Positions 4,837 to 5,129 of a stretch of DNA of 5,129 nucleotides are shown here, piece by piece. The stretch is from an uncultured Campylobacter sp. (GTDB taxonomy: Bacteria > Campylobacterota > Campylobacteria > Campylobacterales > Campylobacteraceae), in the NCBI RefSeq assembly GCF_938045205.1, contig NZ_CALIMY010000062.1, positions 1-5,129 on the forward strand, in the 5' to 3' direction. The first letter of the stretch is position 1. Each line of letters opens with the position of its first letter. The position numbers and the translations under genes were made by a program. The notes under the pieces are model-generated. The model had not been told where the DNA came from. It worked only from the letters and a program-made list of their open reading frames with translations, and did not search any database.

Positions 4837-5129
4837 GCGGGTCCTGCGACCTGTGCGGGGGCCTGGACCTGCCTGACGCCCCTGACCAGGAGCAGCTCGG
4901 TGCCGCCCGAGCGGTGCTCGGACGGGTGGGGGTCGAGCTGCAGGCACGTCGCCAGTGGCCCTCCGGGATGGATCGGCTGGGCCTGGGTCGTTTCAAGGGT
5001 CGTATCGGGGCCGACCGTCAGGCGGCGACCGGTCTGGCCGTGGGGAGGCTGGACGGGTTGGGGACCTCGGGAGCACTGCGTGAGCTGGTGGCCTCCGCCG
5101 CCGACGGCGAGGTCCCGGTGGTCGTGAGA
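4827..5129 (+). CDS. recQ: internal fragment of an actinobacterial-type RecQ-family ATP-dependent DNA helicase
   Basis: This frame is open from the junction to the window end (101 codons) and has neither start nor stop. RecQ enzymes are 3'-5' DNA helicases for recombination and fork repair. The fragment opens with CGSCDLCGG (residues 4-12; Cys codons at 4836, 4845 and 4854), which matches the CGxCDxC end of the RecQ zinc-binding domain. It continues through a region I associate with RecQ-like helicases of Actinobacteria: RRQWPSGMDRLGL (41-53), then KGRI (57-60), GRLDGLG (73-79) and LRELV (84-88). The helicase core would lie upstream and is missing. GC at third codon positions is 83 of 101, far above the Campylobacter genes to the left, which fits a high-GC actinobacterium. 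The fragment is in frame +3, whereas the surface protein is in +1. It is almost certainly not native to this chromosome. Confidence 0.72.

Noticed and set aside
4741..4996. Two minus-strand ORFs across the junction and the GC-rich tail
   Set aside because: They are antisense to the RecQ fragment or straddle the join, have Arg/Pro-biased composition and show no family resemblance.
4825..5127. Arg/Trp/Pro-rich C-terminal half of the long open frame as a novel domain
   Set aside because: It is the +1 reading of DNA whose coding frame is +3 (RecQ). High-GC DNA has few stops, so open shadow frames are expected.

Overview
The window looks like an epsilonproteobacterial (Campylobacter) contig that runs into unrelated DNA at its right end. 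The Campylobacter assignment rests on three things: a divergent heat-shock cluster (hspR-cbpA on the minus strand, htrA on the plus strand) in the order I know from C. jejuni; an HtrA whose length (473 aa) and signal peptide resemble C. jejuni HtrA; and AT-rich spacers full of AAATTT-type words. Coding DNA of intermediate GC would fit an oral species of the C. gracilis / C. showae type, but the species is a guess.

Layout. 1-483: AT-rich DNA with no gene of normal size. It holds one 22-codon ORF with a very strong Shine-Dalgarno sequence and a possible terminator for the operon to its right. 484-1722 (minus): the cbpA-hspR operon, encoding a class B DnaJ co-chaperone and a MerR-family heat-shock repressor. 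1723-1890: a 168-bp divergent promoter region with a TTGACA-N18-TATAAT promoter for cbpA. A near-consensus HAIR operator (CTTTAGT-N7-AATCAAG) covers its -35 box. 1891-3312 (plus): htrA, a periplasmic chaperone/protease with a complete His-Asp-Ser triad and two PDZ domains. 3313-4161: a long spacer containing hairpins, a 29-bp-period tandem repeat, a 16-bp perfect palindrome and a clear promoter at its right end. 4162 to about 4824 (plus): the N-terminal part of a repetitive, exported surface protein, probably the passenger of an autotransporter.

Near 4825 the composition jumps from about 40% to about 74% GC. From 4827 to the window end a different frame encodes a fragment of an actinobacterial-type RecQ helicase, including the CGSCDLCGG zinc-ligand motif. 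The single open frame running through to 5127 is therefore a chance fusion of two unrelated genes. A chimeric assembly or library join is much more likely than a real fusion gene.

The native genes form an envelope and protein-folding stress unit. HspR would repress the cbpA-hspR transcript through the HAIR site (autoregulation). CbpA would feed clients to DnaK in the cytoplasm, and HtrA would handle misfolded proteins in the periplasm, which is also where an autotransporter passenger would transit. I found no convincing new biological system. The most notable items are the chimeric junction, the HAIR/promoter overlap and the truncated surface protein.
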